The translations under genes were made by a program, and so were the position numbers. The notes under the pieces are model-generated. The model was not told where the DNA came from. It made no database searches and was given only the letters and a program-made list of their open reading frames with translations. DNA of 16,448 nt from assembly GCA_000436035.1 (NCBI GenBank), contig FR893195.1, positions 1 to 16,448 of the forward strand, written 5' to 3'. This stretch comes from Prevotella sp. CAG:732. GTDB taxonomy: Bacteria; Bacteroidota; Bacteroidia; Bacteroidales; Bacteroidaceae. This document shows positions 1-7,282 of the stretch, piece after piece (within the stretch, counting starts at the first letter, position 1; every line of letters begins with the position of its first letter).

Positions 1-53
1 AGAGCAACTGACTCTTAATCAGTGGGTCTAGGGTTCGAATCCCTAAGGGTGTA
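1..53 (+). tRNA. tRNA-Lys(CTT), 3' part (5' end outside the window)
   Basis: The 5' acceptor strand and most of the D arm lie before base 1. Visible parts are the 3' D-stem (2-5), a five-pair anticodon stem (7-11 with 19-23), a seven-base loop 12-18 with anticodon CTT at 14-16, a T stem TAGGG/CCCTA (29-33 with 41-45) around the loop TTCGAAT, the 3' acceptor strand 46-52 and discriminator A53. CCA is not encoded, so it would be added after transcription. The anticodon reads the lysine codon AAG. Confidence 0.93.
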
Positions 54-54
54 C

Positions 55-90
55 AAAAAGAGGAAGTTTATTGGTGGACTTCCTTTTTTG
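55..90 (+). terminator. Rho-independent terminator after tRNA-Lys
   Basis: AGGAAGT (61-67) pairs perfectly with ACTTCCT (78-84) around a ten-base loop. The A run before it can extend the stem against the T run after it (85-89). It sits one base after the tRNA and separates it from the cstA transcript. Between it and the promoter at 245 there is only pyrimidine-rich sequence in which I see no gene. Confidence 0.8.
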
Positions 91-244
91 TGTTTATATA
101 CCTTTCTTCTTCTTTCTGCTTTCCCTTTTCTCCCAATTCGCATTCCTTTCTGTCCGTCTTCGCTCATTCAGTGTTCCATCCGTTAAATTTTGCTACTGGT
201 GAGTCCCTAATTCTTTCTTTTTGATAAAAATGTGCCCTCAAAAC

Positions 245-275
245 TTTGTTATTTGAAATATAAGTCGTACCTTTG
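245..275 (+). promoter_or_regulatory. Bacteroidota-type promoter for the cstA gene
   Basis: A -33 element TTTG (245-248) is followed after 19 bases by the -7 element TACCTTTG (268-275), matching the TAnnTTTG consensus of the Bacteroidota housekeeping sigma factor. Transcription would begin near 282, giving a leader of about 55 nt. The same ten bases GTACCTTTGC recur in the tRNA-Asp promoter at 5291-5300. Confidence 0.75.
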
Positions 276-336
276 CGCTAAATTATAAGTGAATCGTATT
301 TCAGCGACAAAAAGACAATATAAAGAAATAGTAAAA

Positions 337-1860
337 ATGATTAGTTTTATCTTGAGCCTTGTGGCTTTGGTGCTAGGCTACATGGTTTACGGAAAGTTTA
401 TAGCACGCACATTCGGTCCTGACGACCGTCCTACGCCTGCCATCACCAAGGCGGATGGCGTAGATTTCATGGTGCTTCCTAGTTGGAAGATCTTTATGAT
501 TCAATTCCTCAATATCGCTGGTACGGGTCCTATTTTCGGTGCTATCATGGGCGCTTGGTATGGTCCGGTGGCTTATCTCTGGATTATTTTCGGATGTATC
601 TTTGCTGGTGCGATGCACGACTATATGAGCGGTATGCTCAGCTTGCGCAATGGTGGCGCTGGTCTTCCTGAATTGGTGGGCAAATACTTGGGCGGCAGAA
701 CCAAGAAGGTGATGCTCGTATTCTCCGTGTTGCTCTTGATGATGGTGGGAGCCGTGTTCGTGTATAGTCCTGCTGTCATCTTGAAGGATATTTGGGGAAG
801 TCAGTCGCTTTGGATTGTCGTTATCTTCATTTATTATATCATCGCCACCTTGTTGCCTATCGACAAGATTATCGGTAAGATATATCCACTCTTTGCTTTC
901 TCGTTGCTCTTTATGGCTGGTGCCTTGATGATAGGTTTGTTTGTCAAGTGGCCTTCTTTGCCTGAGCTTTGGAGCGATCTCTCTAGCTGCAATCTCAATG
1001 AGAAAACTTCTTGGTTGGGTGCTGAGCCATTCATGCAGAAGAATCCTCTCTTCCCATGCTTGTTTATCACCATCGCCTGTGGTGCCATCAGTGGTTTCCA
1101 TGCTACCCAGAGTCCTTTGATGGCTCGTTGCATGAAGAACGAGAAGATGGGGCGTCCTATCTTCTATGGTGCGATGATCACGGAGGGTATCGTTGCCTTA
1201 ATTTGGGCTACTGTTTCCATGTACTTCTTCTATTATGGCGGATGGCGTGAGTGCTTGAGTGCCGAGGGTATCCAGGAGTTCATCAATCAGGCTGGCGGTG
1301 GTAAGTCGTTGGTACAATACTTCAGTGCTCCTACGGTAGTGAAGATTGTATGCTCTAGTTGGTTGGGTGTTGCCGGAGGTATCTTGGCACTCTTGGGTGT
1401 CGTGGCTGCTCCTATTACCAGTGGTGATACGGCATTGCGTAGTGCCCGCCTCATTATCGCCGAGTTCATAGGCTTGGAACAGCGCAGTATGCGCAAGCGT
1501 CTCTATGTTTGCGTTCCTTTATTTGCTTTGACCATGGGCATCTTGTTCTGGCAGATGGAGAATCCTGATGGCTTCAATGTCATCTGGCAGTATTTCGGAT
1601 GGGCAAACCAGACGCTCGCTGTCTTCACGCTTTGGACCTTGACCGTCTATATGGTGCAGCAGAAGAAACCTTATATCATCACCTTGGTGCCAGCCTTGTT
1701 TATGACGGTGGTATGTTCCACCTTCTTGCTGGTTTCGCCAGAGGCAATGGCTTTGAGCGAGGGCATTTCCTATACCTTCAGCGTCGTCTTCTTGGTGGTA
1801 GCCTTGGTATGGTTCTTCGCTTGGTATCGTAAGTATCAGAAATCAATTAATATTAACTAA
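337..1860 (+). CDS. cstA: CstA-family carbon starvation / pyruvate-peptide transporter
   Basis: Polytopic inner-membrane protein of 507 residues with about a dozen hydrophobic segments. The conserved CstA core is clear near the N-terminus: FLNIAGTGPIFGAIMG, then a GAMHDY-type stretch and a NGGAGLPELVGKYLG-type stretch. A second conserved block, ISGFHATQSPLMARC, is followed by GVVAAPITSGDTALRSAR and FGWANQTLA. Characterised relatives (E. coli CstA and BtsT, about 700 residues) import peptides or pyruvate during carbon limitation; this is the shorter Bacteroidota form, so its substrate is not settled. ATG 337 is chosen because it directly precedes the first membrane helix and lies 55 nt below the predicted transcription start; a GTG at 289 would add 16 polar residues and leave almost no leader. 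First gene of a compact plus-strand run; the next start is 13 bases past its stop. Confidence 0.9.
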   Translation: MISFILSLVALVLGYMVYGKFIARTFGPDDRPTPAITKADGVDFMVLPSWKIFMIQFLNIAGTGPIFGAIMGAWYGPVAYLWIIFGCIFAGAMHDYMSGMLSLRNGGAGLPELVGKYLGGRTKKVMLVFSVLLLMMVGAVFVYSPAVILKDIWGSQSLWIVVIFIYYIIATLLPIDKIIGKIYPLFAFSLLFMAGALMIGLFVKWPSLPELWSDLSSCNLNEKTSWLGAEPFMQKNPLFPCLFITIACGAISGFHATQSPLMARCMKNEKMGRPIFYGAMITEGIVALIWATVSMYFFYYGGWRECLSAEGIQEFINQAGGGKSLVQYFSAPTVVKIVCSSWLGVAGGILALLGVVAAPITSGDTALRSARLIIAEFIGLEQRSMRKRLYVCVPLFALTMGILFWQMENPDGFNVIWQYFGWANQTLAVFTLWTLTVYMVQQKKPYIITLVPALFMTVVCSTFLLVSPEAMALSEGISYTFSVVFLVVALVWFFAWYRKYQKSININ

Positions 1861-1873
1861 TACACATTGCATT

Positions 1874-2362
1874 ATGCGTATGAAAAAATTAGCTCTCGTG
1901 GCAGTGGCGCTCTTGGCTAGCGTGGCTGCCCATGCACAGTTTGAAAAAGGAAAAGTTTATTGCGGCGCTTCGCTCACAGGACTTAATTTGAGTTACAGTG
2001 GCTCTTCTGAGTTGAATCTCGGCTTGCAGGGTCAGGCTGGTTATCTCTTTGCCGACAACTTGATGGCAGTGGGCAACCTCTCTTACCAGCATACGGGCAA
2101 GGAAGGTGTGAAAGACTATGTCAGCGTGGGCGTACAGGGCAGATATTATATCATTCAGAATGGTCTCTATCTCGGATTGGGAGCCAAGTTGGCTCATACA
2201 GGTAGTTATAATGATGTGATGCCCGGTCTTGAGGTAGGTTATGCGTTCTTCGTGAGCCGTACCGTTACCATCGAGCCTGCTGTCTATTACGATCAGAGTT
2301 TCAAGAATCACTCAGACTACTCTACGATAGGTTTGCGTGTGGGAATAGGAATCTATCTCTAA
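1874..2362 (+). CDS. Small outer-membrane beta-barrel protein
   Basis: 162 residues. A signal peptide (charged MRMKK, hydrophobic LALVAVALLASVAA, cleavage expected after AHAQ) is followed by alternating short strands rich in Gly, Tyr and Leu, such as GLQGQAGYLF, VGVQGRYYII and GLYLGLGAKL, ending in VGIGIYL. This is the pattern of an eight-stranded porin-like barrel (outer-membrane protein beta-barrel superfamily). No catalytic motif is seen and the role is unknown; structural or small-solute functions are both possible. ATG 1874 is taken as the start; ATG 1880, two codons on, is equally possible. The stop shares its last base with the recR start (TAATG), so the two are probably translationally coupled, a pairing that looks like operon packing rather than shared function. 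Confidence 0.8.
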   Translation: MRMKKLALVAVALLASVAAHAQFEKGKVYCGASLTGLNLSYSGSSELNLGLQGQAGYLFADNLMAVGNLSYQHTGKEGVKDYVSVGVQGRYYIIQNGLYLGLGAKLAHTGSYNDVMPGLEVGYAFFVSRTVTIEPAVYYDQSFKNHSDYSTIGLRVGIGIYL

Positions 2363-2973
2363 TGGAACAGCAATATCCTTCAGTTTTGTTGGAGAAGGCT
2401 GTCGGTGAGTTTGCCAAGCTTCCGGGAATCGGGCGTAAGACAGCCTTGCGCCTGATTCTCCATACACTGCGACAGAGTGACGAGTCGGTGGATCAGTTTG
2501 TCGATGCTATCTCTCGCTTGAAAAAGGAGGTGAAGTATTGCAAGGTGTGTCATAACATCAGCGATACAGACGTATGTAGCATCTGTAGCGATGCTCGCAG
2601 AGATGCTTCTACCATCTGCGTGGTGGAGAACATCCAGGACGTGATGGCTGTGGAGAACACCCAGCAGTATCATGGGCTCTATCATGTGTTGGGTGGGTTG
2701 ATTTCGCCTATGGATGGCATCGGACCTGCCGACTTGGAGATTGACTCGCTGGTCGCTAGGGTGGCTGGGGGCAAGGTGAACGAAATCATCTTTGCCCTGA
2801 GTAGTACGATGGAAGGCGATACCACCAACTTCTATATCTCCAGGAAACTCGCTGATTATCCTGTGAAACTTTCTGTCATCGCTCGCGGTATTTCCGTGGG
2901 AGACGAACTGGAATATACGGATGAGGTGACCTTGGGGCGCTCTATCCTTAACCGAACACCCTTCGGACAGTAA
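2362..2973 (+). CDS. recR: Recombination mediator RecR
   Basis: 203 residues, the normal RecR length. Domains in order: N-terminal helix-hairpin-helix (LPGIGRKTALRL, about residues 20-31), a four-cysteine zinc site (C60, C63, C72, C75), a Toprim domain opening with TICVVE (E89 the conserved acidic residue) and containing YHVLGG, and a C-terminal part with LARKLADY-like and ARGISVG-like conserved segments (here SRKLADYPVKLSVIARGISVG-type). RecR acts in the cytoplasm with RecO, and in some bacteria RecF, to load RecA on gaps coated with single-strand binding protein. The ATG overlaps the preceding stop codon, so translation is likely coupled to the barrel gene. No missing residues or frameshift seen. 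Confidence 0.96.
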   Translation: MEQQYPSVLLEKAVGEFAKLPGIGRKTALRLILHTLRQSDESVDQFVDAISRLKKEVKYCKVCHNISDTDVCSICSDARRDASTICVVENIQDVMAVENTQQYHGLYHVLGGLISPMDGIGPADLEIDSLVARVAGGKVNEIIFALSSTMEGDTTNFYISRKLADYPVKLSVIARGISVGDELEYTDEVTLGRSILNRTPFGQ

Positions 2974-2990
2974 CCTTCGGGTGTTCTTAT
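2954..2990 (+). terminator. Hairpin spanning the recR stop codon, possible weak terminator
   Basis: GAACACCC (2954-2961) pairs perfectly with GGGTGTTC (2979-2986), with the recR TAA at 2971-2973 inside the loop. The following TTATCTTC is only modestly T-rich, so it may attenuate rather than stop transcription into the next gene, which starts 13 bases after the hairpin. Confidence 0.45.
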
Positions 2991-3002
2991 CTTCTATCTG
3001 TT

Positions 3003-3449
3003 ATGAATTTGAAACAGACTCAAAAAACTTTGATGATCATCTTCTGGGGCTATTTGATTGTCGGCTTCTTGATGGTCTTCCTCTATGAGTTGGAATTTTT
3101 GACTCCTACAGATATAGGGTCGGATGCCAACTTGGTGTTTTTCATGCAAGTCTTGATGGAGTTTGTCACCATAGCCGTGATACCTATCGCCTTGAAGCTT
3201 TTCGCCTTCAAGCCCATCCGTCGCAAATTGGATGAACTGAAGGAGAAAGCCTTGTTGGCGTGGGGAATCGCTCGCATTGACATGCTGTGTATTCCGATGT
3301 TGGTAGATGCCTTCATGTACTATCAGACCATGTCGCCAGCTTTTGGCTATATGGCGATCATCCTGTTCCTCTGCCTTTTCTTCATTTATCCTTCCATGGG
3401 AAGATGCTATGATGAGTTGGGGGAGAACGAGACGAATGGTAAGATGTAG
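3003..3449 (+). CDS. Four-helix integral membrane protein, unknown function
   Basis: 148 residues with four hydrophobic stretches, at roughly 10-28, 43-65, 90-107 and 109-128, separated by short charged loops such as KPIRRKLDELKEKA. There is no cleavable signal peptide and no recognisable catalytic motif. It begins 29 bases after recR and precedes the glycosyltransferase, so it probably belongs to the same transcription unit if the hairpin at 2954-2986 is read through. I do not recognise a named family with certainty. Nothing in composition or codon use sets it apart from its neighbours. Confidence 0.78.
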   Translation: MNLKQTQKTLMIIFWGYLIVGFLMVFLYELEFLTPTDIGSDANLVFFMQVLMEFVTIAVIPIALKLFAFKPIRRKLDELKEKALLAWGIARIDMLCIPMLVDAFMYYQTMSPAFGYMAIILFLCLFFIYPSMGRCYDELGENETNGKM

Positions 3450-3506
3450 TTCGTCTCTTCTTATGTGGTATCTATATAATAATGTGTGTGCTATATATAT
3501 AATAAG

Positions 3507-4706
3507 GTGAAACTCTCTGTTGTAATCGTTAGCTATAATGTCAAGTATTATCTCGAACAATGCCTTTCGTCGCTATATCGGTCGCTGAAAGGTCTGGAGT
3601 TCGAGATTTTCGTTGTTGACAATCATTCCAAGGATGGTTCGGTGGAATATCTTTCAGAACGTTTCCCGAATGTGCGGCTCATCGGCAGTCCCCACAACTT
3701 GGGCTTTGCGAGGGCAAACAACTTGGCGATCGGTGAAAGCCGGGGTGAGTATGCCTTGCTTCTCAATCCTGATACCGTGGTCGGTGAATCTACCATCCGA
3801 GATACACTCCGTTTTATGGACGAACATCCCGATGCGGGTTCGCTGGGTGTTCGCATGATGGACGCCAAGGGAACGGATGCCAAGGAGAGTAGGAGAGGAC
3901 TTCCTTCGCCGATGGTTGCCTTTTACAAGATGTCGGGCTTATGCGCTCGCTTCCCGAAAAGCAAGCGATTCGGACATTATTATATGGGTTATCTTCCTTG
4001 GGATTCTCCTTCTGCCATTGAAGTGGTGAGCGGTGCTTTTTGCTTGTTGAGGAAAGAGGCATTGGAGAAAGTGGGACTGCTTGACGAAGACTTCTTCATG
4101 TATGGCGAGGACATCGACTTGTCGTATCGTGTCTTGAAGGGCGGTTACAAGAACTATTATTTCCCTAGTTACATTCTGCATTACAAGGGCGAGAGCACCC
4201 AGAAGTCAAGCTTTAGGTATGTCCACGTCTTCTACGAGGCGATGTTTATCTTCTTCCGAAAACATTATTCGGGCACGTCGGTTCTTCTCAGTTTGCCTAT
4301 CAAGGCTGCCATCTATGCCAAGGCTATGGTGGCACTGTGCAAGATGCAGTTGGGTAAGGCAAAACGTAGTCTGGGTTTTGTGTCTCCAGTGTGGGCTTCA
4401 TCCTTGTATGTGTTTGTGGGGAGTGAAAAGATGCTTCAGACTTGCCGTTCCTTGGCACAAAGAAAAGGATTGGCAGCTCGCTTTTTTGTCTGCGATGCAG
4501 GAAAGTTGGAACAGGGAGGCATTGAACAGTTTGATGTAGATGGCGTGCCAGCTAATGCGGTTAGATATATCGTTTTCGATACGGGTACGTTCAACTATGA
4601 TCAAATCTTTGCTTCATTCTCCAACCAACCGGATGAGATGAGAAGGTTCGCTTTCTTCCATCCCGACACAGGCAAGTTGGTGACGGAGCATGAAATTTTG
4701 TGGTAA
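3507..4706 (+). CDS. Family 2 glycosyltransferase with extra C-terminal module
   Basis: 399 residues from GTG 3507. The GT-A fold is clear: LSVVIVSYN at residues 3-11, VVDNHSKDGS at 36-45, NLGFARANN at 64-72 and the metal/sugar-nucleotide site LLNPDT at 85-90, then a GEDIDLSYR acceptor-side motif typical of rhamnosyltransferase-like GT2 enzymes. It would transfer a sugar from a nucleotide donor onto a surface glycan or lipid; the substrate cannot be read from sequence. There is a basic, weakly hydrophobic stretch near 265-290, then a module at about 300-399 (LYVFVGSEKM to the end) unlike the catalytic fold. Start choice: GTG 3507 gives the usual family N-terminus MKLSVVIV; GTG 3486 would add seven residues, and no in-frame ATG exists upstream. 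An isolated glycosyltransferase, without a polysaccharide cluster around it. Confidence 0.88.
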   Translation: MKLSVVIVSYNVKYYLEQCLSSLYRSLKGLEFEIFVVDNHSKDGSVEYLSERFPNVRLIGSPHNLGFARANNLAIGESRGEYALLLNPDTVVGESTIRDTLRFMDEHPDAGSLGVRMMDAKGTDAKESRRGLPSPMVAFYKMSGLCARFPKSKRFGHYYMGYLPWDSPSAIEVVSGAFCLLRKEALEKVGLLDEDFFMYGEDIDLSYRVLKGGYKNYYFPSYILHYKGESTQKSSFRYVHVFYEAMFIFFRKHYSGTSVLLSLPIKAAIYAKAMVALCKMQLGKAKRSLGFVSPVWASSLYVFVGSEKMLQTCRSLAQRKGLAARFFVCDAGKLEQGGIEQFDVDGVPANAVRYIVFDTGTFNYDQIFASFSNQPDEMRRFAFFHPDTGKLVTEHEILW

Positions 4707-4729
4707 TTTGTAGTGAACAATCATTAAAG

Positions 4730-5251
4730 ATGGAGAAGATGGGAGAGAAACCTCAGGTGAAACTTCGGGCTTTGGAGCCGGAAGACCTCAATTTCCTCTA
4801 TGAGATAGAGAATGACGAGATGATTTGGAATGTGGGACTGACCAATGTTCCCTATTCCAAGAATTTGTTGCTCGACTACATAGCCAGCAGTTCTGGTGAT
4901 ATTTTTTCAGACAAGCAGGTGCGTATGATCATCGTCAATGAGCGAGGAGAAGACGTGGGCATGGTAGATTTGATAGATTTTTCGCCTGCTCACCAACGTG
5001 CAGAGTTGGGATTGGTCATTAAAAGTTCGTTCCGAAGACAAGGTTATGCGTCGGCTACTCTCGCCAAAATCAAGGAATATGCCAAAAACATCGTGCATCT
5101 TCATCAAATTTATGCGATTGTACCTCAAAATAATGTAGCTTGTGCTAAAATGCTAGAAAATGTTGGCTTTCAGCGAGTTCACTCCTTGAAAGACTGGCTT
5201 TTCGATGGGGAAAGTTACCATGACGCAGATTTTTTTCAAATATTTTTGTAA
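4730..5251 (+). CDS. GNAT-family N-acetyltransferase (RimJ/RimL/SpeG-like)
   Basis: 173 residues from ATG 4730. The N-terminus VKLRALEPEDLNFLYEIEND is the standard opening of RimJ/RimL/SpeG-type GNAT enzymes. Motif A, the acetyl-CoA pyrophosphate loop, is RRQGYA at residues 102-107, preceded by the strand AELGLVI. The late motif NNVACAKMLENVGF matches the family's N-x(4)-A-x(3)-L-x(2)-G-F pattern. These enzymes acetylate amino groups of proteins, polyamines or small molecules in the cytoplasm; the substrate is not predictable. An upstream GTG at 4700 would overlap the glycosyltransferase by seven bases, and ATG 4739 is also possible. It begins 23 bases after the glycosyltransferase stop, so co-transcription is likely, and is the last gene before the tRNA-Asp promoter. 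Confidence 0.9.
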   Translation: MEKMGEKPQVKLRALEPEDLNFLYEIENDEMIWNVGLTNVPYSKNLLLDYIASSSGDIFSDKQVRMIIVNERGEDVGMVDLIDFSPAHQRAELGLVIKSSFRRQGYASATLAKIKEYAKNIVHLHQIYAIVPQNNVACAKMLENVGFQRVHSLKDWLFDGESYHDADFFQIFL

Positions 5252-5267
5252 AAAAGTTGCAGAAAAA

Positions 5268-5299
5268 TTTGGTGGAACCAAATAATTGTAGTACCTTTG
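5268..5299 (+). promoter_or_regulatory. Promoter of the tRNA-Asp pair
   Basis: TTTG (5268-5271), 20 bases, then TACCTTTG (5292-5299): a near-ideal Bacteroidota promoter. Transcription should start near 5306, about 45 bases before the first mature tRNA. Confidence 0.78.
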
Positions 5300-5350
5300 C
5301 AACCGCAAATGAGAAATGAACCTCAAGCGAGTTAAATATTAACTCTATTT

Positions 5351-5424
5351 GGTGCGTTAGTTCAGTTGGTTAGAATGCCTGCCTGTCACGCAGGAGGTCA
5401 CGAGTTCGAGTCTCGTACGCACCG
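5351..5424 (+). tRNA. tRNA-Asp(GTC), copy 1
   Basis: 74-base cloverleaf. The acceptor strands are GGTGCGT (5351-5357) and ACGCACC (5417-5423), with discriminator G5424. The anticodon stem is CCTGC/GCAGG with loop CTGTCAC (anticodon GTC), and the T arm is ACGAG-TTCGAGT-CTCGT. CCA is not encoded. Identical to copy 2. Confidence 0.97.
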
Positions 5425-5453
5425 CTTGATTCATTTTAAATTAGCACTTAACT

Positions 5454-5527
5454 GGTGCGTTAGTTCAGTTGGTTAGAATGCCTGCCTGTCACGCAGGAGG
5501 TCACGAGTTCGAGTCTCGTACGCACCG
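5454..5527 (+). tRNA. tRNA-Asp(GTC), copy 2
   Basis: Base-for-base identical to the copy at 5351-5424, 29 bases downstream. No promoter lies in the spacer, so both copies are probably processed from one precursor. Confidence 0.97.
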
Positions 5528-5528
5528 C

Positions 5529-5560
5529 AAAAAGCAATCTCATTTTGAGGTTGCTTTTTT
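5529..5560 (+). terminator. Terminator after the tRNA-Asp pair
   Basis: Bases 5529-5542 pair with 5546-5559 around the loop TTT, 14 pairs with one T-G wobble, and the 3' arm itself ends in a T run. The core pairing is AGCAATCTCA with TGAGGTTGCT. It begins two bases after the second tRNA. Confidence 0.82.
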
Positions 5561-5588
5561 GTTTTTATTACGTTTAAACATTTCCTAT

Positions 5589-6275
5589 ATGAAAAAGAAA
5601 ATCCTGATGAATATATCCTTGGCTTTGCTCTTGGCATTGCCTATACAAGCTCAAGACAATCAAGCGTTGCGAGATACCTTGGCTCGTGCTACAGAAGTCT
5701 TGGCATATGCTCCCGACAGCATCGACTTGCGTCTGAAGAAGGCGGCTTGGAACATTCAGTTGGAGCAGTGGGACTATGCCAAGGATGACCTCGACAAGGT
5801 GTTGTTTCTCAACAATACCAATATTGCCGGACTTTTCTATCGTGCTTTCGTCAATGAGAAGCTGAAGAGGTACAACTTTGCCCGTCTCGATTATCAGAAT
5901 CTCTTGGTACTGGTGCCCGGCAACTTTCAGGCGCAACTCGGTTTGGCTCTCCTCAATGAGAAGGACAAGCATTATACCGAGGCGTATGATGGCATCAACA
6001 ATCTGATAGAGCAATTTCCAGATAGTGCCATGGCGTATGCGGCTCGTGGAGGAATGGAGAAGGAGAGAGGTATGTTGGAGTTGGCGGAATACGACTATCA
6101 GAAAGCCATCGAATTGGACTCCCATAACCGTGATTATCTGCTCAATCATGTGGATATCCTGATTACGCTAGGTAGAAAGACTGATGCCTTGGCAGACTTG
6201 GAGAAATTGAGAGGATTGGGCATGGCTTTGGGGGAGTTGAAGGATTTCTATGATCGTCTTCGTAAGCGAAAATAA
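5589..6275 (+). CDS. Periplasmic tetratricopeptide-repeat protein
   Basis: 228 residues. The signal peptide is MKKK, then a hydrophobic ILMNISLALLLALP, with a cleavage-type IQAQ; the mature protein is soluble and alpha-helical. About five TPR-like units are visible, with characteristic segments such as LEQWDYAKDDLDKVLFLN, RYNFARLDYQNLL, HYTEAYDGINNLIEQFPDS and MLELAEYDYQKAIELDSHN. TPR proteins act as scaffolds for protein contacts; no partner is evident and the neighbours give no clue. ATG 5589 is used because it opens the signal peptide; the same frame stays open into the second tRNA-Asp, which is not coding. No promoter is visible between the terminator at 5529-5560 and this start, so expression may depend on read-through from the tRNA transcript or on a promoter I cannot see. 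Confidence 0.85.
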   Translation: MKKKILMNISLALLLALPIQAQDNQALRDTLARATEVLAYAPDSIDLRLKKAAWNIQLEQWDYAKDDLDKVLFLNNTNIAGLFYRAFVNEKLKRYNFARLDYQNLLVLVPGNFQAQLGLALLNEKDKHYTEAYDGINNLIEQFPDSAMAYAARGGMEKERGMLELAEYDYQKAIELDSHNRDYLLNHVDILITLGRKTDALADLEKLRGLGMALGELKDFYDRLRKRK

Positions 6276-6290
6276 ACCATTTTTAATGGT
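6276..6290 (+). terminator. Short hairpin after the TPR gene, weak terminator candidate
   Basis: ACCATT (6276-6281) and AATGGT (6285-6290) form a six-pair stem with a TTT loop directly after the stop codon. There is no proper T run after it (ACTTTCTG), so efficiency is doubtful. Confidence 0.35.
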
Positions 6291-6350
6291 ACTTTCTGTA
6301 GAATTTCTGTTCCAATTGTAATTTCTATTTCTAAAAAATGCAAAAACTTC

Positions 6351-6381
6351 TTGGTGGTTTCAAGTTTTATAGTTACTTTTG
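6351..6381 (+). promoter_or_regulatory. Promoter of the metallophosphoesterase pair
   Basis: TTGG (6351-6354), 19 bases, then TACTTTTG (6374-6381). The -7 element fits TAnnTTTG; the -33 element is imperfect. The transcript would start near 6388 and leave a leader of about 70 nt. Confidence 0.6.
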
Positions 6382-6460
6382 CAGCAGTAATCAAGAGTGG
6401 GTGTTTGGATTCTAAGCCAGGCATTCGACGCTTTTTTGTTTCATTGTAATTAATGCTGAA

Positions 6461-7282
6461 ATGGTAAAAATGAGATTTTTAAGGGGCCTTGTCGGCTTGT
6501 CTCTCTCCTTGGCTTGTCTGTCAAGTTGCGACTCTGTGTTTGATGTCCATCCCTACGATGTACGTGTGAAGGGTGAGACACAAATCAATGCCAAGCAGAT
6601 TGTCAAGATAGAAGAGTTGATGAAGTCGAAAGATACCATCCGATTTGCCTTCATCAGCGATACTCATCAGTATTTGTCCGATTTCTCTGATGAAGTCGCG
6701 GACATCAACAAGCGTGATAGTATCGACTTCGTGATTCATGGCGGCGATATGACTGACTTTGGTGGAACTCGTGAATTTGAATGGGCAAGGGAGAAACTCT
6801 TCAAGTTGAAAGTGCCATTTGTTGCTTTGCTCGGCAACCACGACTGTTTGGGAACCGGCGAACAGGCTTACTTGGAAATGTTTGGTAGTCCAGATTTCTC
6901 TTTCATAGCTGCGAGAATCAAGTTCGTTTGCCTCAATACTAATGCGATGGAGTTTGATTATTCCAAACCTGTTCCAAACTTCGATTATATGGAGAGTCAG
7001 GTGACGGAGAATGCTTCGGATTTCGATAGAACCGTGATTTGTATGCATGCCGCCCCGTATTGCGAGCAATTTAATAATAATGTGGCAAATGTGTTCAACT
7101 ACTATACGCAGAAATTCCCGAACCTGATGTTCTGTTTGTATGGGCATGGACATCATACGGAGCAAAACGACATGTTCGACAATGGCATCATGTACTACGA
7201 GGTAGGCAATGTCGCCAAGAGACAATATTATATATTCACCATCACACCAACAGATTATAGATATGAAATTATTGACTTTTAA
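6461..7282 (+). CDS. Calcineurin-like metallophosphoesterase lipoprotein
   Basis: 273 residues. A lipoprotein signal ends in the lipobox LSSC with the lipidated C23. All metallophosphoesterase motifs are present in order: DTH (D67, H69), GGD (D96), GNHD (N126, H127, D128), the lone metal histidine MHAAP (H196) and GHGHH (H229, H231), so a two-metal centre and hydrolytic activity on a phosphoester are expected. The protein would sit on the periplasmic or outer face of the envelope. The substrate is unknown; candidates range from nucleotides and phospholipids to sugar phosphates. ATG 6461 is used; ATG 6470 leaves the signal peptide intact and is equally acceptable. Its last 20 bases overlap the next gene, which points to coupled translation and a shared role. 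Confidence 0.9.
   Translation: MVKMRFLRGLVGLSLSLACLSSCDSVFDVHPYDVRVKGETQINAKQIVKIEELMKSKDTIRFAFISDTHQYLSDFSDEVADINKRDSIDFVIHGGDMTDFGGTREFEWAREKLFKLKVPFVALLGNHDCLGTGEQAYLEMFGSPDFSFIAARIKFVCLNTNAMEFDYSKPVPNFDYMESQVTENASDFDRTVICMHAAPYCEQFNNNVANVFNYYTQKFPNLMFCLYGHGHHTEQNDMFDNGIMYYEVGNVAKRQYYIFTITPTDYRYEIIDF

Noticed and set aside
91..244. Pyrimidine-rich stretch between the tRNA-Lys terminator and the cstA promoter
   Set aside because: No gene, repeat or convincing hairpin found. The base skew alone does not support a feature.
373..1101. Long minus-strand open frame antisense to the cstA-like gene (242 codons)
   Set aside because: Its product is rich in His, Arg and Gln with no domain or hydrophobic pattern, as expected from reading the complement of a membrane-protein gene. 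The plus-strand product is a clear family member.
5351..5527. Tandem tRNA-Asp copies as an attachment site left by an integrated element
   Set aside because: Both copies are full length and lie only 29 bases apart, with no integrase or cargo between or beside them. A simple tandem duplication explains them.
5469..5588. N-terminal extension of the TPR gene into the second tRNA-Asp
   Set aside because: The bases belong to a complete tRNA and its terminator, and the ATG at 5589 opens an obvious signal peptide.
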